64,000 bases of DNA. Source: Streptomyces sp. NBC_01707. GTDB lineage: Bacteria; Actinomycetota; Actinomycetes; Streptomycetales; Streptomycetaceae. This document shows, piece after piece, positions 41,230 to 50,952 of the stretch (its first letter is position 1; each line of letters begins with the position of its first letter). The position numbers and the translations under genes are program-made. The DNA lies in NCBI RefSeq assembly GCF_041438805.1, contig NZ_CP109190.1:5890001-5954000 (forward strand). The letters run 5' to 3'. The notes under the pieces were generated by a model. That model was given only the letters and a program-made list of their open reading frames with translations, was not told the origin of the DNA and ran no database searches.

Positions 41230-42114
41230 GTGACTGGAACGACTGGAACGCTGGTACTCGCAGGGACCCCCATCGGCGATGTGGCGGACGCCCCGCCACG
41301 GCTCGCCGCAGAACTGGAGACGGCGGACGTCGTCGCCGCCGAGGACACCCGCCGGCTGCGCCGGCTGACGCAGGCGCTCGGCATCCACACCACGGGGCGG
41401 GTGGTCTCCTACTTCGAGGGCAACGAGTCGGCGCGTACGCCCGAACTCGTCGAGGCGCTGACCGGTGGTGCCCGGGTCCTGCTCGTCACGGACGCCGGGA
41501 TGCCGTCCGTCTCCGACCCCGGCTACCGGCTCGTCGCCGCAGCCGTGGAGAAGGGCATCAAGGTCACCGCCGTCCCCGGCCCGTCCGCCGTGCTCACGGC
41601 GCTCGCCCTGTCCGGTCTGCCTGTCGACCGGTTCTGCTTCGAGGGTTTCCTGCCGCGCAAGGCGGGCGAACGGCTCGGGCGGCTCCGCGAGGTCGCCGAC
41701 GAGCGCCGCACCATGGTCTTCTTCGAGGCCCCGCACCGGCTCGACGACACGCTCGCCGCGATGGCCGAGGTGTTCGGCGGTGACCGCAGGGCCGCCGTGT
41801 GCCGGGAGCTGACCAAGACCTACGAGGAAGTGAAGCGCGGCCCGCTGGCCGAACTGGCGGTCTGGGCGGCCGAAGGCGTACGCGGCGAGATCACCGTCGT
41901 CGTCGAGGGAGCGGCGGACGTGGCCGAGGAGCTGGACGCCGCCGAGCTGGTACGCAGGGTGCAGGTGCGCGAGGAGGCGGGGGAGCGGCGCAAGGAGGCG
42001 ATCGCCGCTGTCGCCGCGGCGGCGGGGCTGCCCAAACGGGAGGTCTTCGATGCGGTCGTCGCCGCGAAGAACGCGTCGCGGACCGCCCCTGCGGACGGCA
42101 AAGGACTATCGTAA
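41230..42114 (+). CDS. rsmI: 16S rRNA (cytidine1402-2'-O)-methyltransferase
   Basis: 294 aa. RsmI methylates the ribose of C1402 in 16S rRNA with SAM. GTPIGDVADAPPRL near the start, VVAAEDTRRLRRL, VTDAGMPSVSDPGYRLV and AVPGPSAVL are the tetrapyrrole-methylase-fold motifs. The GTG at 41230 was chosen because GGGAGG at 41215-41220 is spaced 9 bases from it; an ATG at 41221 abuts that site. Divergent from pmt. Confidence 0.94.
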   Translation: MTGTTGTLVLAGTPIGDVADAPPRLAAELETADVVAAEDTRRLRRLTQALGIHTTGRVVSYFEGNESARTPELVEALTGGARVLLVTDAGMPSVSDPGYRLVAAAVEKGIKVTAVPGPSAVLTALALSGLPVDRFCFEGFLPRKAGERLGRLREVADERRTMVFFEAPHRLDDTLAAMAEVFGGDRRAAVCRELTKTYEEVKRGPLAELAVWAAEGVRGEITVVVEGAADVAEELDAAELVRRVQVREEAGERRKEAIAAVAAAAGLPKREVFDAVVAAKNASRTAPADGKGLS

Positions 42115-42275
42115 AAAGCAAAGGGCGAGCCGCCCATCCGGCCCCTTTTGCCACGAGAAGGCCAAGACCGCTCCAATACTCGACAGGGCATGGTGCGCTC
42201 CCGCCGGTAAAGGCGTCCACTGAATCAGGGACGCATTCTCCGGAGTGCTTGTCCGAGCGGACAAGAGGAGCAGGC

Positions 42276-42668
42276 ATGAGTGAGACCGCAGTGACCACCG
42301 TGCACGAGGCGTATTCCTTCGCCTGCATGAGGTGCGGATACGGCTGGGAACAGGCTTACGAGATAGAGCACCACGTCGACGGTTCCAACAACGACTTCGT
42401 CATCTACAAGGCGAACGGGGAACGGGTCCCGTCACCTCTTTCCAAGCCCACCTGTACGAACTGCGACGGCCATCTGGTCCGGATCATGCGGTCCGGCCGT
42501 GTCTCGACCGTCCAGCAGCTGCTCCAGTCGCAGTACGAGACCGCCGGGCACGCCGAGGACGGCGAAGCCCGCGAACGCGAGGCGGTCGGCGCATCGGCAG
42601 CCGCTCCGGCGGCCGCGGAGCACCACTGGCACCTCTCCGACCTGCTGCACCCCTTCCACCGCAAGTGA
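42276..42668 (+). CDS. Small zinc-ribbon protein
   Basis: 130 aa. Two Cys pairs, CMRC (~17-20) and CTNC (~62-65), form a likely zinc ribbon. The C-terminus has an Ala/Glu-rich linker and then HHWHLSDLLHPFHRK, which could also bind metal. Function unknown. Ribosome site AGAGGAG before the ATG at 42276. It sits between rsmI and tatD in a run of translation and repair genes. Confidence 0.78.
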   Translation: MSETAVTTVHEAYSFACMRCGYGWEQAYEIEHHVDGSNNDFVIYKANGERVPSPLSKPTCTNCDGHLVRIMRSGRVSTVQQLLQSQYETAGHAEDGEAREREAVGASAAAPAAAEHHWHLSDLLHPFHRK

Positions 42669-42700
42669 GAGCGGTGCCACGGTCCTCGTACGATCGTGGC

Positions 42701-43567
42701 ATGAGCCGTACGGAAGCCCCGCCACTGCCCGAACCCCTGCGGGTACCGGTCGCCGATTCGCACACCCATCTGGACATGCAGGACGCCACCGTCGAGGAGG
42801 GCCTGGCCAGGGCCGCCGCGGTCAACGTCACCACCGTGATCCAGGTGGGCTGCGACGTGCGGGGCTCGCGCTGGGCCGCCGAGACCGCGGCCGCGCATGC
42901 GAGTGTGTACGCGGCGGTGGCCCTGCACCCCAACGAGGCGCCGCGCATCGTCCACGGCGACCCGGACGGCTGGTCCCGCCAGGAGGCGCGGCAGCCGGGC
43001 GGGAAGGCCGCCCTCGACGAGGCGCTTGCCGAGATCGACGAGCTGGCCGCCCTCGACCGGGTGCGCGGCGTCGGCGAGACCGGCCTCGACCACTTCCGTA
43101 CGGGCCCCGAGGGCATGGCCGCCCAGGAGGAGTCCTTCCGGGCCCACATCGAGATCGCCAAACGACACGGCAAGGCTCTCGTCATCCACGACCGCGAGGC
43201 GCACGCCGATGTGCTGCGGGTGCTCGCCGACGCGGGCGCCCCTGAACGGACCGTGTTCCACTGCTACTCCGGGGACGCCGAGATGGCCCGGATCTGCGCC
43301 GACGCCGGGTACTTCATGTCCTTCGCGGGCAACGTGACGTTCAAGAACGCCCAGCCGCTGCGGGACGCGCTGGCCGTCGCGCCGATCGAACTGGTCCTGG
43401 TCGAGACGGACGCGCCGTTCCTCACCCCCGCCCCGTACCGCGGCCGTCCCAACGCGCCGTATCTCATTCCCGTCACGCTCCGGGCCATGGCTGAGGTGAA
43501 GGGGGTCGACGAGGACACCCTGGCGTCGGCGATCAACGACAACACGGCTCGCGCGTTCGATTACTGA
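42701..43567 (+). CDS. tatD: TatD family metal-dependent deoxyribonuclease
   Basis: 288 aa TIM-barrel hydrolase. Metal ligands are in DSHTHLD (~19), GETGLDHF (~125), HDRE (~165), HCYSGD (~186) and ETDAPFLTP (~236). TatD proteins act as 3'-5' exonucleases in DNA repair and turnover. It has an insertion of about 15 residues (GDPDGWSRQEARQPGGKAA) before the second motif, as in other actinomycete versions. ATG at 42701 fits the conserved N-terminus. Confidence 0.93.
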   Translation: MSRTEAPPLPEPLRVPVADSHTHLDMQDATVEEGLARAAAVNVTTVIQVGCDVRGSRWAAETAAAHASVYAAVALHPNEAPRIVHGDPDGWSRQEARQPGGKAALDEALAEIDELAALDRVRGVGETGLDHFRTGPEGMAAQEESFRAHIEIAKRHGKALVIHDREAHADVLRVLADAGAPERTVFHCYSGDAEMARICADAGYFMSFAGNVTFKNAQPLRDALAVAPIELVLVETDAPFLTPAPYRGRPNAPYLIPVTLRAMAEVKGVDEDTLASAINDNTARAFDY

Positions 43568-43679
43568 CAGATCACGCTGTGACGGTGTGCGGTCGCGCCG
43601 CTTTGGAGGGTGACCGAAGCTCCACTATCGTCCCGGACGCCCATCGGGCCATCGGGACGAACGGACCTTCTGGAGCGTC

Positions 43680-45023
43680 GTGATCAATGCGCAGGGCAGT
43701 CACCGTGCGGCACCGGGCAGGGGACGTGCGGGAGGTGCGGCGGTGGCGACACCGCAGACCGTCCCCGCACCTCTGCCGTTCCACGAGGAGCAGACGCGTG
43801 TCGTCCTCTGGCCGGTCCACGATCCGACCGTCGTCGACGCGCCTGCGGCGCCGCCCGGGCCGGCCGCCGGCCCCCGCACCGGAGGCCGGGCCGCGGCCCG
43901 GCGGGCCGCGCACCGCAAGAGCCCCGCACGTCCGGAGAACCTGCGCCGCCTCGTCCCGCAGGCCCTCGTCGTCGCCTTCCTGGCCGGCGGCACCACCGCG
44001 TTCCTCGCCCACGACAAGGCGGTGCGGCTCACCGTCGACGGGGAGCCGCGCACCCTGCACACCTTCGCGGACGACATCGGCGAACTGCTCGACGACGAGG
44101 GCGTCACCGTCGGCGCCCACGACGTCGTCACCCCGGCCCCCGTCGGCGACCTCGACAACGGCGACGAGATCACCGTCCGCCACGGGCGCCCGGTGACCCT
44201 CACCCTCGACGGGGTGCGCCGCCGGGTGTGGACCACCGCGGGCTCGGTCGACGGCGCCCTGCGCCAGCTCGGGGTGCGGGCCGACGGGGCGTACCTCTCC
44301 GTCGCCCGCTCCTCCTCGATCGGCCGCACCGGGCTCGCCCTGGACGTCCGCACCGAACGCACCGTGACCTTCATGGCCGACGGCCGGGAGCGCACCGTCC
44401 GCACCAACGCCGCGACCGTCCGCGAGGCCGTCGCCGAGGCGGGTATCACCCTGCACGGCGAGGACACCACCTCCGTGGACCCGCACAGCTTCCCGCGCGA
44501 CGGCCAGACGGTCTCCGTGATGCGGATCACCGACTCCCGCGAGGTGCGCGAGGAGCCCATCCCGTACGCCGAACAACGGTCCGGCGACGATTCGCTCCCC
44601 GCCGGTACGGAGGTCGTCGAGCGCGAGGGCCTGCCGGGCGCCCGCCGGATCACGTACGGGGTTCGGACCGTCAACGGTGTCCGGCAGCGGCCGCGGGCGC
44701 TGGACGCCGAACTGGTCCGCACGCCGGTCGACCGGATCGTGAGGGTCGGTACCGGAGCCCGCCCGCGGTCCGCGGTGGGAGCGGGTGGGCTGAACTGGGC
44801 GGGGCTCGCGTCCTGCGAGTCCGGCGGTCGGCCTCGCGCGGTCGACGCCAGCGGCACGTACGGCGGGCTGTACCAGTTCGACACGCAGACCTGGCGCTCC
44901 CTCGGCGGCAGCGGACGTCCGCAGGACGCCCCGGCGTCCGAGCAGACGTTCCGGGCGAAGAAGCTGTACCTGCAACGGGGGGCGAGCCCGTGGCCGCATT
45001 GCGGCCGTAGGCTTACCGGGTGA
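43680..45023 (+). CDS. rpfB: Resuscitation-promoting factor RpfB-like
   Basis: 447 aa. Residues ~93-112 form a membrane anchor or uncleaved signal ([18 protein letters not shown]). Three DUF348 domains follow, then a G5 domain ([20 protein letters not shown]), then the lysozyme-like Rpf domain with the catalytic Glu in [10 protein letters not shown] and [15 protein letters not shown]. It cleaves peptidoglycan and promotes spore germination or growth restart. GTG start at 43680; its stop overlaps ksgA, as in mycobacterial rpfB-ksgA. Confidence 0.95.
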   Translation: MINAQGSHRAAPGRGRAGGAAVATPQTVPAPLPFHEEQTRVVLWPVHDPTVVDAPAAPPGPAAGPRTGGRAAARRAAHRKSPARPENLRRLVPQALVVAFLAGGTTAFLAHDKAVRLTVDGEPRTLHTFADDIGELLDDEGVTVGAHDVVTPAPVGDLDNGDEITVRHGRPVTLTLDGVRRRVWTTAGSVDGALRQLGVRADGAYLSVARSSSIGRTGLALDVRTERTVTFMADGRERTVRTNAATVREAVAEAGITLHGEDTTSVDPHSFPRDGQTVSVMRITDSREVREEPIPYAEQRSGDDSLPAGTEVVEREGLPGARRITYGVRTVNGVRQRPRALDAELVRTPVDRIVRVGTGARPRSAVGAGGLNWAGLASCESGGRPRAVDASGTYGGLYQFDTQTWRSLGGSGRPQDAPASEQTFRAKKLYLQRGASPWPHCGRRLTG

Positions 45024-45985
45024 GCACCACAGAGCCCGACGCCCTCCTGGGCCCCGCAGACATCCGCGAACTGGCCGCGAAGCTCGGGGTACGCCCCACG
45101 AAGCAGCGCGGTCAGAACTTCGTCATCGACGCCAATACGGTCCGCAGGATCGTGCGGACCGCGGAGGTCCGTCCGGACGACGTGGTGGTCGAGGTCGGAC
45201 CCGGTCTGGGCTCGCTGACCCTGGCGCTGCTGGAGGCGGCGGACCGGGTCGTCGCCGTCGAGATCGACGATGTGCTGGCGGCGGCGCTGCCGGCCACGGT
45301 CCAGGCCCGGATGCCGGGCCGCGCCGACCGGTTCTCGCTGGTCCACTCCGACGCGATGCTGGTCACGGAGCTGCCGGGCCCGCCGCCCACCGCCCTGGTC
45401 GCCAACCTGCCGTACAACGTGGCCGTGCCGGTCCTGCTGACTATGCTGGAGCGGTTCCCGACCATCGAGCGGACCCTGGTCATGGTGCAGGCCGAGGTGG
45501 CCGACCGGCTGGCCGCCCGACCGGGCAACAAGGTCTACGGCGTGCCCTCGGTGAAGGCCAACTGGTACGCGGACGTCAAGCGGGCCGGATCCATCGGCCG
45601 CACGGTCTTCTGGCCGGCCCCGAACGTCGACTCCGGTCTGGTGTCGCTGGTCCGTCGCACCGAGCCGATCGCGACGACCGCGAGCCGGGCCGAGGTCTTC
45701 GCGGTCGTCGACGCGGCGTTCGCTCAGCGCCGCAAGACGCTGCGGGCCGCCCTGGCCGGCTGGGCGGGCTCCGCGCCGGCCGCCGAGGCGGCTCTGGTCG
45801 CGGCCGGGATCTCGCCGAAGACGCGGGGTGAAGCACTGACCGTCGAGGAGTTCGCGGCCATCGCCGAGAACAAGCCGGCGGTGGACGAGCCGGCGGCGGA
45901 CTCGCCGAGCGAGAGCAGGCCCGGCGCGGACGAGCCCGCCGGGAACGGGTCCCACGGGAACGAGTCCACCGGGAGTGGCGAGTGA
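45020..45985 (+). CDS. ksgA: 16S rRNA (adenine1518/1519-N6)-dimethyltransferase
   Basis: 321 aa. KsgA/RsmA dimethylates two adenines near the 3' end of 16S r[17 protein letters not shown] at the start, the SAM loop [17 protein letters not shown] (~59-75) and the catalytic [11 protein letters not shown] (~127) are present. After residue ~285 is an extra Glu/Ser/Gly-rich tail of about 35 residues. GTG start overlaps rpfB, and the stop overlaps ispE. Confidence 0.95.
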   Translation: MSTTEPDALLGPADIRELAAKLGVRPTKQRGQNFVIDANTVRRIVRTAEVRPDDVVVEVGPGLGSLTLALLEAADRVVAVEIDDVLAAALPATVQARMPGRADRFSLVHSDAMLVTELPGPPPTALVANLPYNVAVPVLLTMLERFPTIERTLVMVQAEVADRLAARPGNKVYGVPSVKANWYADVKRAGSIGRTVFWPAPNVDSGLVSLVRRTEPIATTASRAEVFAVVDAAFAQRRKTLRAALAGWAGSAPAAEAALVAAGISPKTRGEALTVEEFAAIAENKPAVDEPAADSPSESRPGADEPAGNGSHGNESTGSGE

Positions 45986-46875
45986 GCGTCACCGTTCGCG
46001 TCCCCGCCAAGGTCAATGTGCAGCTCGCGGTCGGCGCCCCGCGCCCCGACGGCTTCCACGACCTGGCGAACGTCTTCCTCGCCGTAGGCCTCTACGACGA
46101 GGTCACCGTCACCCCCGCCGACGCGCTGACCGTCACCTGCTCGGGCCCGGACGCCGCACAGGTCCCGCTGGACACCGGCAACCTCGCCGCCCGCGCCGCG
46201 ATCGCCCTCGCCGAACGCCACGGCATCGCCCCCTACGTGCACATTCACATCGCCAAGGACATCCCCGTCGCGGGCGGCATGGCGGGCGGCAGCGCCGACG
46301 CCGCGGCCGCCCTGGTGGCCTGCGACGCCCTGTGGGTGACCGGCGCCACCCGGGACGAACTGCTCGCCATCTGCGCGGAGCTCGGCAGCGACGTGCCGTT
46401 CTCCCTGGTCGGCGGCGCCGCCCTCGGTATCGGCCGTGGCGAGCAGCTGACCCCGATCGACGTCGGCGGCACGTTCCACTGGGTGTTCGCGGTCGCCGAC
46501 GGCGGGCTCTCCACCCCGGCCGTCTACGGGGAGTTCGACCGGCTCACCGCGGGCACCGACGTCCCGGCACCGGAAGCCTCACCGGCGCTCCTCGACGCCC
46601 TGCGCACCGGCAGCACCGGTGTGCTCGCGAAGGCCCTCTCCAACGACCTGCAGCCCGCCGCGCTCTCCCTGCGCCCCTCGCTCGCCGACACCCTCGCCGC
46701 AGGCACCGAGGCCGGTGCGCTGGCCGCACTGGTCTCGGGCTCCGGGCCGACCACCGCGTTCCTGGCGGCGGACGCGGAGGCGGCGCGCAAGATCGCGGAC
46801 ACGCTGCGGGCGTCGGGGACCTGCCGGACCGCGCGGGTCGCGGTGTCCCCGGCGCCGGGTGCCACGATCGTCTGA
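45982..46875 (+). CDS. ispE: 4-diphosphocytidyl-2-C-methyl-D-erythritol kinase
   Basis: 297 aa GHMP kinase of the non-mevalonate isoprenoid pathway. [21 protein letters not shown] (near the start) and the ATP loop [19 protein letters not shown] (~94-112) are diagnostic, followed by [11 protein letters not shown]. It overlaps ksgA by 4 bases, making an rpfB-ksgA-ispE operon. A stem-loop at 46882 ends it. Confidence 0.95.
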   Translation: MSVTVRVPAKVNVQLAVGAPRPDGFHDLANVFLAVGLYDEVTVTPADALTVTCSGPDAAQVPLDTGNLAARAAIALAERHGIAPYVHIHIAKDIPVAGGMAGGSADAAAALVACDALWVTGATRDELLAICAELGSDVPFSLVGGAALGIGRGEQLTPIDVGGTFHWVFAVADGGLSTPAVYGEFDRLTAGTDVPAPEASPALLDALRTGSTGVLAKALSNDLQPAALSLRPSLADTLAAGTEAGALAALVSGSGPTTAFLAADAEAARKIADTLRASGTCRTARVAVSPAPGATIV

Positions 46876-46881
46876 CCGCGG

Positions 46882-46904
46882 GTACTCAGACGGGAACTGA
46901 GTAC
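46882..46904 (+). terminator. Stem-loop after ispE
   Basis: GTACTCAG pairs with CTGAGTAC around a 7-base loop, 7 bp after the stop codon. No T-run. Confidence 0.6.
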
Positions 46905-46948
46905 GGTCGCGCTGCCGCCCCCGGGGCGTCGGGCGCGACCGTACCCGT

Positions 46949-48265
46949 ATGGGATCAAGTGTTCGTGACCTGGCCGGGGCCACCCCAGCCACCCGGGACC
47001 GGTACGTCGACCTGCTGCGCGTCGCCTCGCTCGGGACGGTCGTCCTCGGGCACTGGCTGATGGCCGCCGTCACCCCCGACGGCGTCGGCAACCTGCTCGC
47101 CGTCGTCCCCGGTCTCCAGCTGCTGACCTGGGTGCTCCAGATCATGCCGGTGTTCTTCTTCGTCGGCGGTTTCTCGCACGCGCTGTCGTACCGCTCCCTC
47201 AGCCGCAAGCAGCCCGCCGGCGCGACGGACTCCGTCTACTCGGCCTTTCTCCGCGCCAGACTGCAGCGGCTGCTGCGCCCCACCATGGTCTTCATCCTGG
47301 TCTGGGGGACGGCCGCGCTGATCGTCCAGCTGCTCGGCGGGGGCGGCGGGCTGACCGGGGTCACGCTGCGGCTGGTGGCCCAGCCGCTCTGGTTCATCGG
47401 GATCTATCTCGCGATGGTGGCGTTCACGCCGCCGCTGCTGAAACTGCACGACCGGTACGGCTGGGGCGCCTTCGCCGGGCTTGCCGCGGCGGCGGTCGCC
47501 GTCGACGTGCTGCGCTTCGCCGCCGGAGTCCCGTACATCGCGTTCCTCAATTTCGCGTTCGTCTGGCTCGCCGTGCACCAGCTGGGCTTTCTGCGCGCCG
47601 ACGGCCGCATCCGCCGCCCCGCGCTGCTGGCCGGCCCGGGCCTGGCCACCGCGGCCGCGCTGGTCGCGTGCGGTCCGTATCCGCTCTCCATGGTCGGGAT
47701 GCCCGGAGAGAAGATCAGCAACATGGCACCGCCGACGCTCGCCCTGCTCTGCCACGGCCTGTGGCTGGTCGGCGCGGTCGAGCTGCTGCGCGGACCCGGC
47801 GCCCGGCTGGTCGCCCGCCCGCGGGTGTGGCGCGGAGTCGTCGCGGCCAACGGGGTGGCGATGACCGCGTTCCTCTGGCACCTCACCGCGATGCTCGGGG
47901 TCTACGGGGCGATGATCGCCCTGCACGTCCCGCTTCCCGAACCTGCGACCGGTGCCTGGTGGGCGCAGGTGCCGGTGCGGATCGCGGTGGCGGCAGCCGT
48001 CACGGCGGGGCTGGTCGCCGTCTTCCGTACGTTCGAGCGGCCGGTGTCCGCGATACCGGGGAAGGGCTCCGGGCCGGTGTCCGCGCTCGGTGTGACGCTC
48101 TGCCTGTTCGGGGTGCTCGGGGTGTCGATGGTCGGGTTCGGCGGGCTGCTGGAAGGGCGTACGGCGATGCTGGTCGCGGTACGGGTCAGCGCCCCGGCGG
48201 CCGTCGCGATGGCGCTGGGCGGCTGGTTGCTGGTGGAACGGGCGGGGCGGCGGCGGTCCCGCTGA
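46949..48265 (+). CDS. Acyltransferase 3 family membrane protein
   Basis: 438 aa with about ten membrane segments. RDRYVDLLRVASLGTVVLGHWL near residues 16-37 carries the conserved Arg and the catalytic-type His of acyltransferase 3 proteins, which O-acylate sugars, lipids or secondary metabolites. VFFFVGGFSHALSY and FLWHLTAMLGVYG also match. ATG at 46949. It converges with the lipoprotein gene; substrate unknown. Confidence 0.88.
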   Translation: MGSSVRDLAGATPATRDRYVDLLRVASLGTVVLGHWLMAAVTPDGVGNLLAVVPGLQLLTWVLQIMPVFFFVGGFSHALSYRSLSRKQPAGATDSVYSAFLRARLQRLLRPTMVFILVWGTAALIVQLLGGGGGLTGVTLRLVAQPLWFIGIYLAMVAFTPPLLKLHDRYGWGAFAGLAAAAVAVDVLRFAAGVPYIAFLNFAFVWLAVHQLGFLRADGRIRRPALLAGPGLATAAALVACGPYPLSMVGMPGEKISNMAPPTLALLCHGLWLVGAVELLRGPGARLVARPRVWRGVVAANGVAMTAFLWHLTAMLGVYGAMIALHVPLPEPATGAWWAQVPVRIAVAAAVTAGLVAVFRTFERPVSAIPGKGSGPVSALGVTLCLFGVLGVSMVGFGGLLEGRTAMLVAVRVSAPAAVAMALGGWLLVERAGRRRSR

Positions 48266-48276
48266 CCACGTGCGTT

Positions 48277-48300
48277 CGTACGGCTCAGCCGAGCCGTACG
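48277..48300. terminator. Bidirectional terminator between acyltransferase and lipoprotein genes
   Basis: CGTACGGCTC pairs perfectly with GAGCCGTACG around AGCC. It overlaps the last codons of the leftward lipoprotein gene and lies 12 bp past the acyltransferase stop. Confidence 0.72.
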
Positions 48301-48926
48301 GTCCGCTTCGCCAACTCGTACGCCGGGAGCATCTCCTCGTGCTCCGCCGAGTCCAGCCCGCCCAGATGCACCACGACCGGCCCGTGTGGGGTGGAGACGG
48401 CGAACGCCCGCTTCTTCTGCGGCCCGTCGAGCAGCTCGCTGCTGATCGTGTACCCGACCTCCGTCGCGGGAAGGGTGCCGGCCTCGGTGTCGGTGTAAGT
48501 GATCTTGCCGGCGTTCGGCTCGTCAGCCAGGAACGCCTCCAGGACCTGGCGCGGGGTGCGGTCGGCGCGGTCGCCGGTCCACACACGCAGGAAGCCGATG
48601 CTCCCGGCGGGTTTCGCGTCGATCTCGCAGACGAGCGTGAGCGGGCCCTGTCGGGCCAGCTCGTTCAGCGCGTCGTCCGCACCGAGCTGTACGGCCTCCG
48701 GCTTCCAGGACGACGCGAGGTCGAAGGTGACAGGCAGGGCGCAGGCAGAACCGGAGCCTCCGACGCTGCCGCCCTTGGTCGCGCTCCGGGCCTCGGCCCG
48801 CGGCTTCGGGGCCGCCTTCCGGCCGCTTCCGCCGTCGTCCTGGGCGGACGACGTGCAGCCGGTGACCGCCATCGACACCGCCACCAGCACCGCCGTGACC
48901 GTGCCCCGTACGGAATTGCGCACCAC
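48285..48926 (-). CDS. Exported lipoprotein
   Basis: 213 aa. A signal peptide (VRGTVTAVLVAVSMAV) ends in the lipobox VTGC at residues 21-24, so it is lipid-anchored outside the membrane. A Ser/Gly/Lys linker precedes a domain of unknown function with two further Cys (ACALPVTF and LVCEIDA) that may form a disulfide. No family was recognised with certainty. Divergent from the ABC-F gene by about 100 bp. Confidence 0.82.
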   Translation of the reverse strand: MVRNSVRGTVTAVLVAVSMAVTGCTSSAQDDGGSGRKAAPKPRAEARSATKGGSVGGSGSACALPVTFDLASSWKPEAVQLGADDALNELARQGPLTLVCEIDAKPAGSIGFLRVWTGDRADRTPRQVLEAFLADEPNAGKITYTDTEAGTLPATEVGYTISSELLDGPQKKRAFAVSTPHGPVVVHLGGLDSAEHEEMLPAYELAKRTVRLG

Positions 48927-49025
48927 GAAAATCCCCTGTCCCCGCCCTTGATCGATCGCCGCACGCTAACCCACCCGCGTGGCGACTACCCTGGGATGTC
49001 GATCGATCCCCCAGTCAGGAGTGAA

Positions 49026-50840
49026 ATGGCCGTCAATCTGGTCAATGTCGAGCAGGTCAGCAAGGTGTACGGCACCCGTGCCCTGCTCGACGGTGTGTCC
49101 CTCGGTGTGTCCGAGGGGGACCGGATCGGTGTCGTCGGCCGTAACGGCGACGGCAAGACGACCCTCATCCGGATGCTCGCCAAGCTGGAGGAGGCGGACA
49201 CCGGCCGCGTCACCCACAGCGGTGGCCTGCGTCTCGGTGTCCTCACGCAGCACGATTCGCTCGACCCGGAGGCGACGGTCCGCCACGAGGTCATCGGCGA
49301 TCTCGCCGACCACGAGTGGGCGGGCGACGCCAAGATCCGTGACGTGCTGACCGGGCTCTTCGGCGGGCTGGACCTGCCCGGCTTCGAACTCGGCCTGGAC
49401 ACCGTCATCGCCCCGCTCTCCGGCGGCGAGCGGCGCCGGATCGCGCTCGCCAAGCTGCTCATCGCCGAACAGGACCTGATCGTCCTCGACGAGCCGACCA
49501 ACCACCTCGATGTCGAGGGCATCTCCTGGCTGGCCCGGCACCTGCAAAGCCGGCGCTCGGCCCTGGTCTGCGTCACCCACGACCGGTGGTTCCTCGACCA
49601 GGTCTGTACGCGCATGTGGGACGTCCAGCGCGGCACGGTCCACGAGTACGAGGGCGGCTACAGCGACTACGTGTTCGCCCGGGCCGAGCGGGAGCGGATC
49701 GCCGCCACCGAGGAGTCCAAGCGGCAGAACCTGATGCGTAAGGAGCTGGCCTGGCTGCGGCGCGGCGCCCCCGCCCGTACGTCGAAGCCGCGCTACCGCA
49801 TCGAGGCCGCCAACGAGCTGATCGCCGATGTGCCGCCGCCGCGTGACACCAGCGAGCTGATGAAGTTCGCCAACGCACGGCTCGGCAAGACCGTCTTCGA
49901 CCTGGAGGACGTGACCGTCCAGGCCGGACCCAAGACGCTGCTCACCCACCTCACCTGGCACCTCGGCCCCGGCGACCGGATCGGCCTGGTCGGGATCAAC
50001 GGCGCGGGCAAGACCTCACTGCTGAGGGCGCTCGCCGAGGCGGCCCGCACCCAGGGCGAGGAGCAGCCCGCGGCCGGGAAGATCGTCGTCGGCAGGACCG
50101 TCAAGCTCGCCTACCTCTCCCAGGAGGTCAGCGAACTCAAGCCGAACCTGCGGGTGCTGGAGGCCGTGCAGCAGGTACGGGACCGGGTCGACCTCGGCAA
50201 GGGCCGGGAGATGACCGCGGGCCAGCTCTGCGAGCAGTTCGGCTTCTCGAAGGAGAAGCAGTGGACCCCGGTGGGCGACCTGTCGGGCGGTGAGCGGCGA
50301 CGGCTGCAGATCCTGCGGCTGCTGATGGACGAGCCGAACGTTCTCTTCCTCGACGAGCCCACCAACGACCTCGACATCGAGACCCTGACCCAGCTGGAAG
50401 ACCTCCTCGACGGCTGGCCGGGATCGATGATCGTGATCTCCCACGACCGGTTCTTCATCGAGCGGACCACGGACCGGGTGATGGCGCTGCTCGGTGACGC
50501 CACGCTGCGGATGCTGCCGCGCGGTATCGACGAGTACATCGAGCGCAGGCAGCGGATGGAGGAGGCGGCCGTACCCGCCTCGGCGCCCGCCGCGGGGAAG
50601 GAGACGCCGGCCGCCGCCGCGGTCTCGCCGCAGGCCGCACGCGCCGCCAAGAAGGAACTGCAGAAGATCGAGCGGCAGCTCGACAAGATGTCGAGCAGGG
50701 AGACCACCCTGCACGCGCAGATCGCCGACAACGCCACGGACTTCGAGAAGGTGGCGAAGCTCGACGCGGAACTGCGGGAACTGGTCGCGGAGCGCGACGA
50801 GTTGGAGATGCGCTGGCTGGAACTGGCCGCGGACGCCTGA
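49026..50840 (+). CDS. ABC-F family ATPase (Uup-like)
   Basis: 604 aa soluble protein with two ABC domains and no membrane segments. First domain: Walker A GRNGDGKT, signature LSGGERRRIALAKLL, Walker B LIVLDEPTNHLD. Second: GINGAGKT, LSGGERRRLQILRLL, VLFLDEPTNDLD. The C-terminal ~90 residues form a coiled coil (AAKKELQKIERQLDKMSSRE ... ELRELVAERDELEMRWLEL) of the Uup type. ABC-F proteins act on the ribosome. ATG at 49026 has AGGAGTGAA in front. Confidence 0.94.
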   Translation: MAVNLVNVEQVSKVYGTRALLDGVSLGVSEGDRIGVVGRNGDGKTTLIRMLAKLEEADTGRVTHSGGLRLGVLTQHDSLDPEATVRHEVIGDLADHEWAGDAKIRDVLTGLFGGLDLPGFELGLDTVIAPLSGGERRRIALAKLLIAEQDLIVLDEPTNHLDVEGISWLARHLQSRRSALVCVTHDRWFLDQVCTRMWDVQRGTVHEYEGGYSDYVFARAERERIAATEESKRQNLMRKELAWLRRGAPARTSKPRYRIEAANELIADVPPPRDTSELMKFANARLGKTVFDLEDVTVQAGPKTLLTHLTWHLGPGDRIGLVGINGAGKTSLLRALAEAARTQGEEQPAAGKIVVGRTVKLAYLSQEVSELKPNLRVLEAVQQVRDRVDLGKGREMTAGQLCEQFGFSKEKQWTPVGDLSGGERRRLQILRLLMDEPNVLFLDEPTNDLDIETLTQLEDLLDGWPGSMIVISHDRFFIERTTDRVMALLGDATLRMLPRGIDEYIERRQRMEEAAVPASAPAAGKETPAAAAVSPQAARAAKKELQKIERQLDKMSSRETTLHAQIADNATDFEKVAKLDAELRELVAERDELEMRWLELAADA

Positions 50841-50952
50841 TCGTTGACGCGCCTTCGGCGTGACGGGTGGCCTGCGGGGCGGGTGGTAGAAAGAGGGCCC
50901 GCCCGGCGCAGGTGCAGATGCCGGACCGATCCGCGCGAAGGGGGACGTGCTG

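Noticed and set aside
39314..41233. Long plus-strand open frame opposite pmt
   Set aside because: It is the high-GC antisense shadow of pmt; residues are Arg/Pro/His-rich with no family features.
43568..43679. c-di-AMP (ydaO) riboswitch before rpfB
   Set aside because: Only 112 bp separate tatD and rpfB, too short for that structure, and its conserved segments are not seen.
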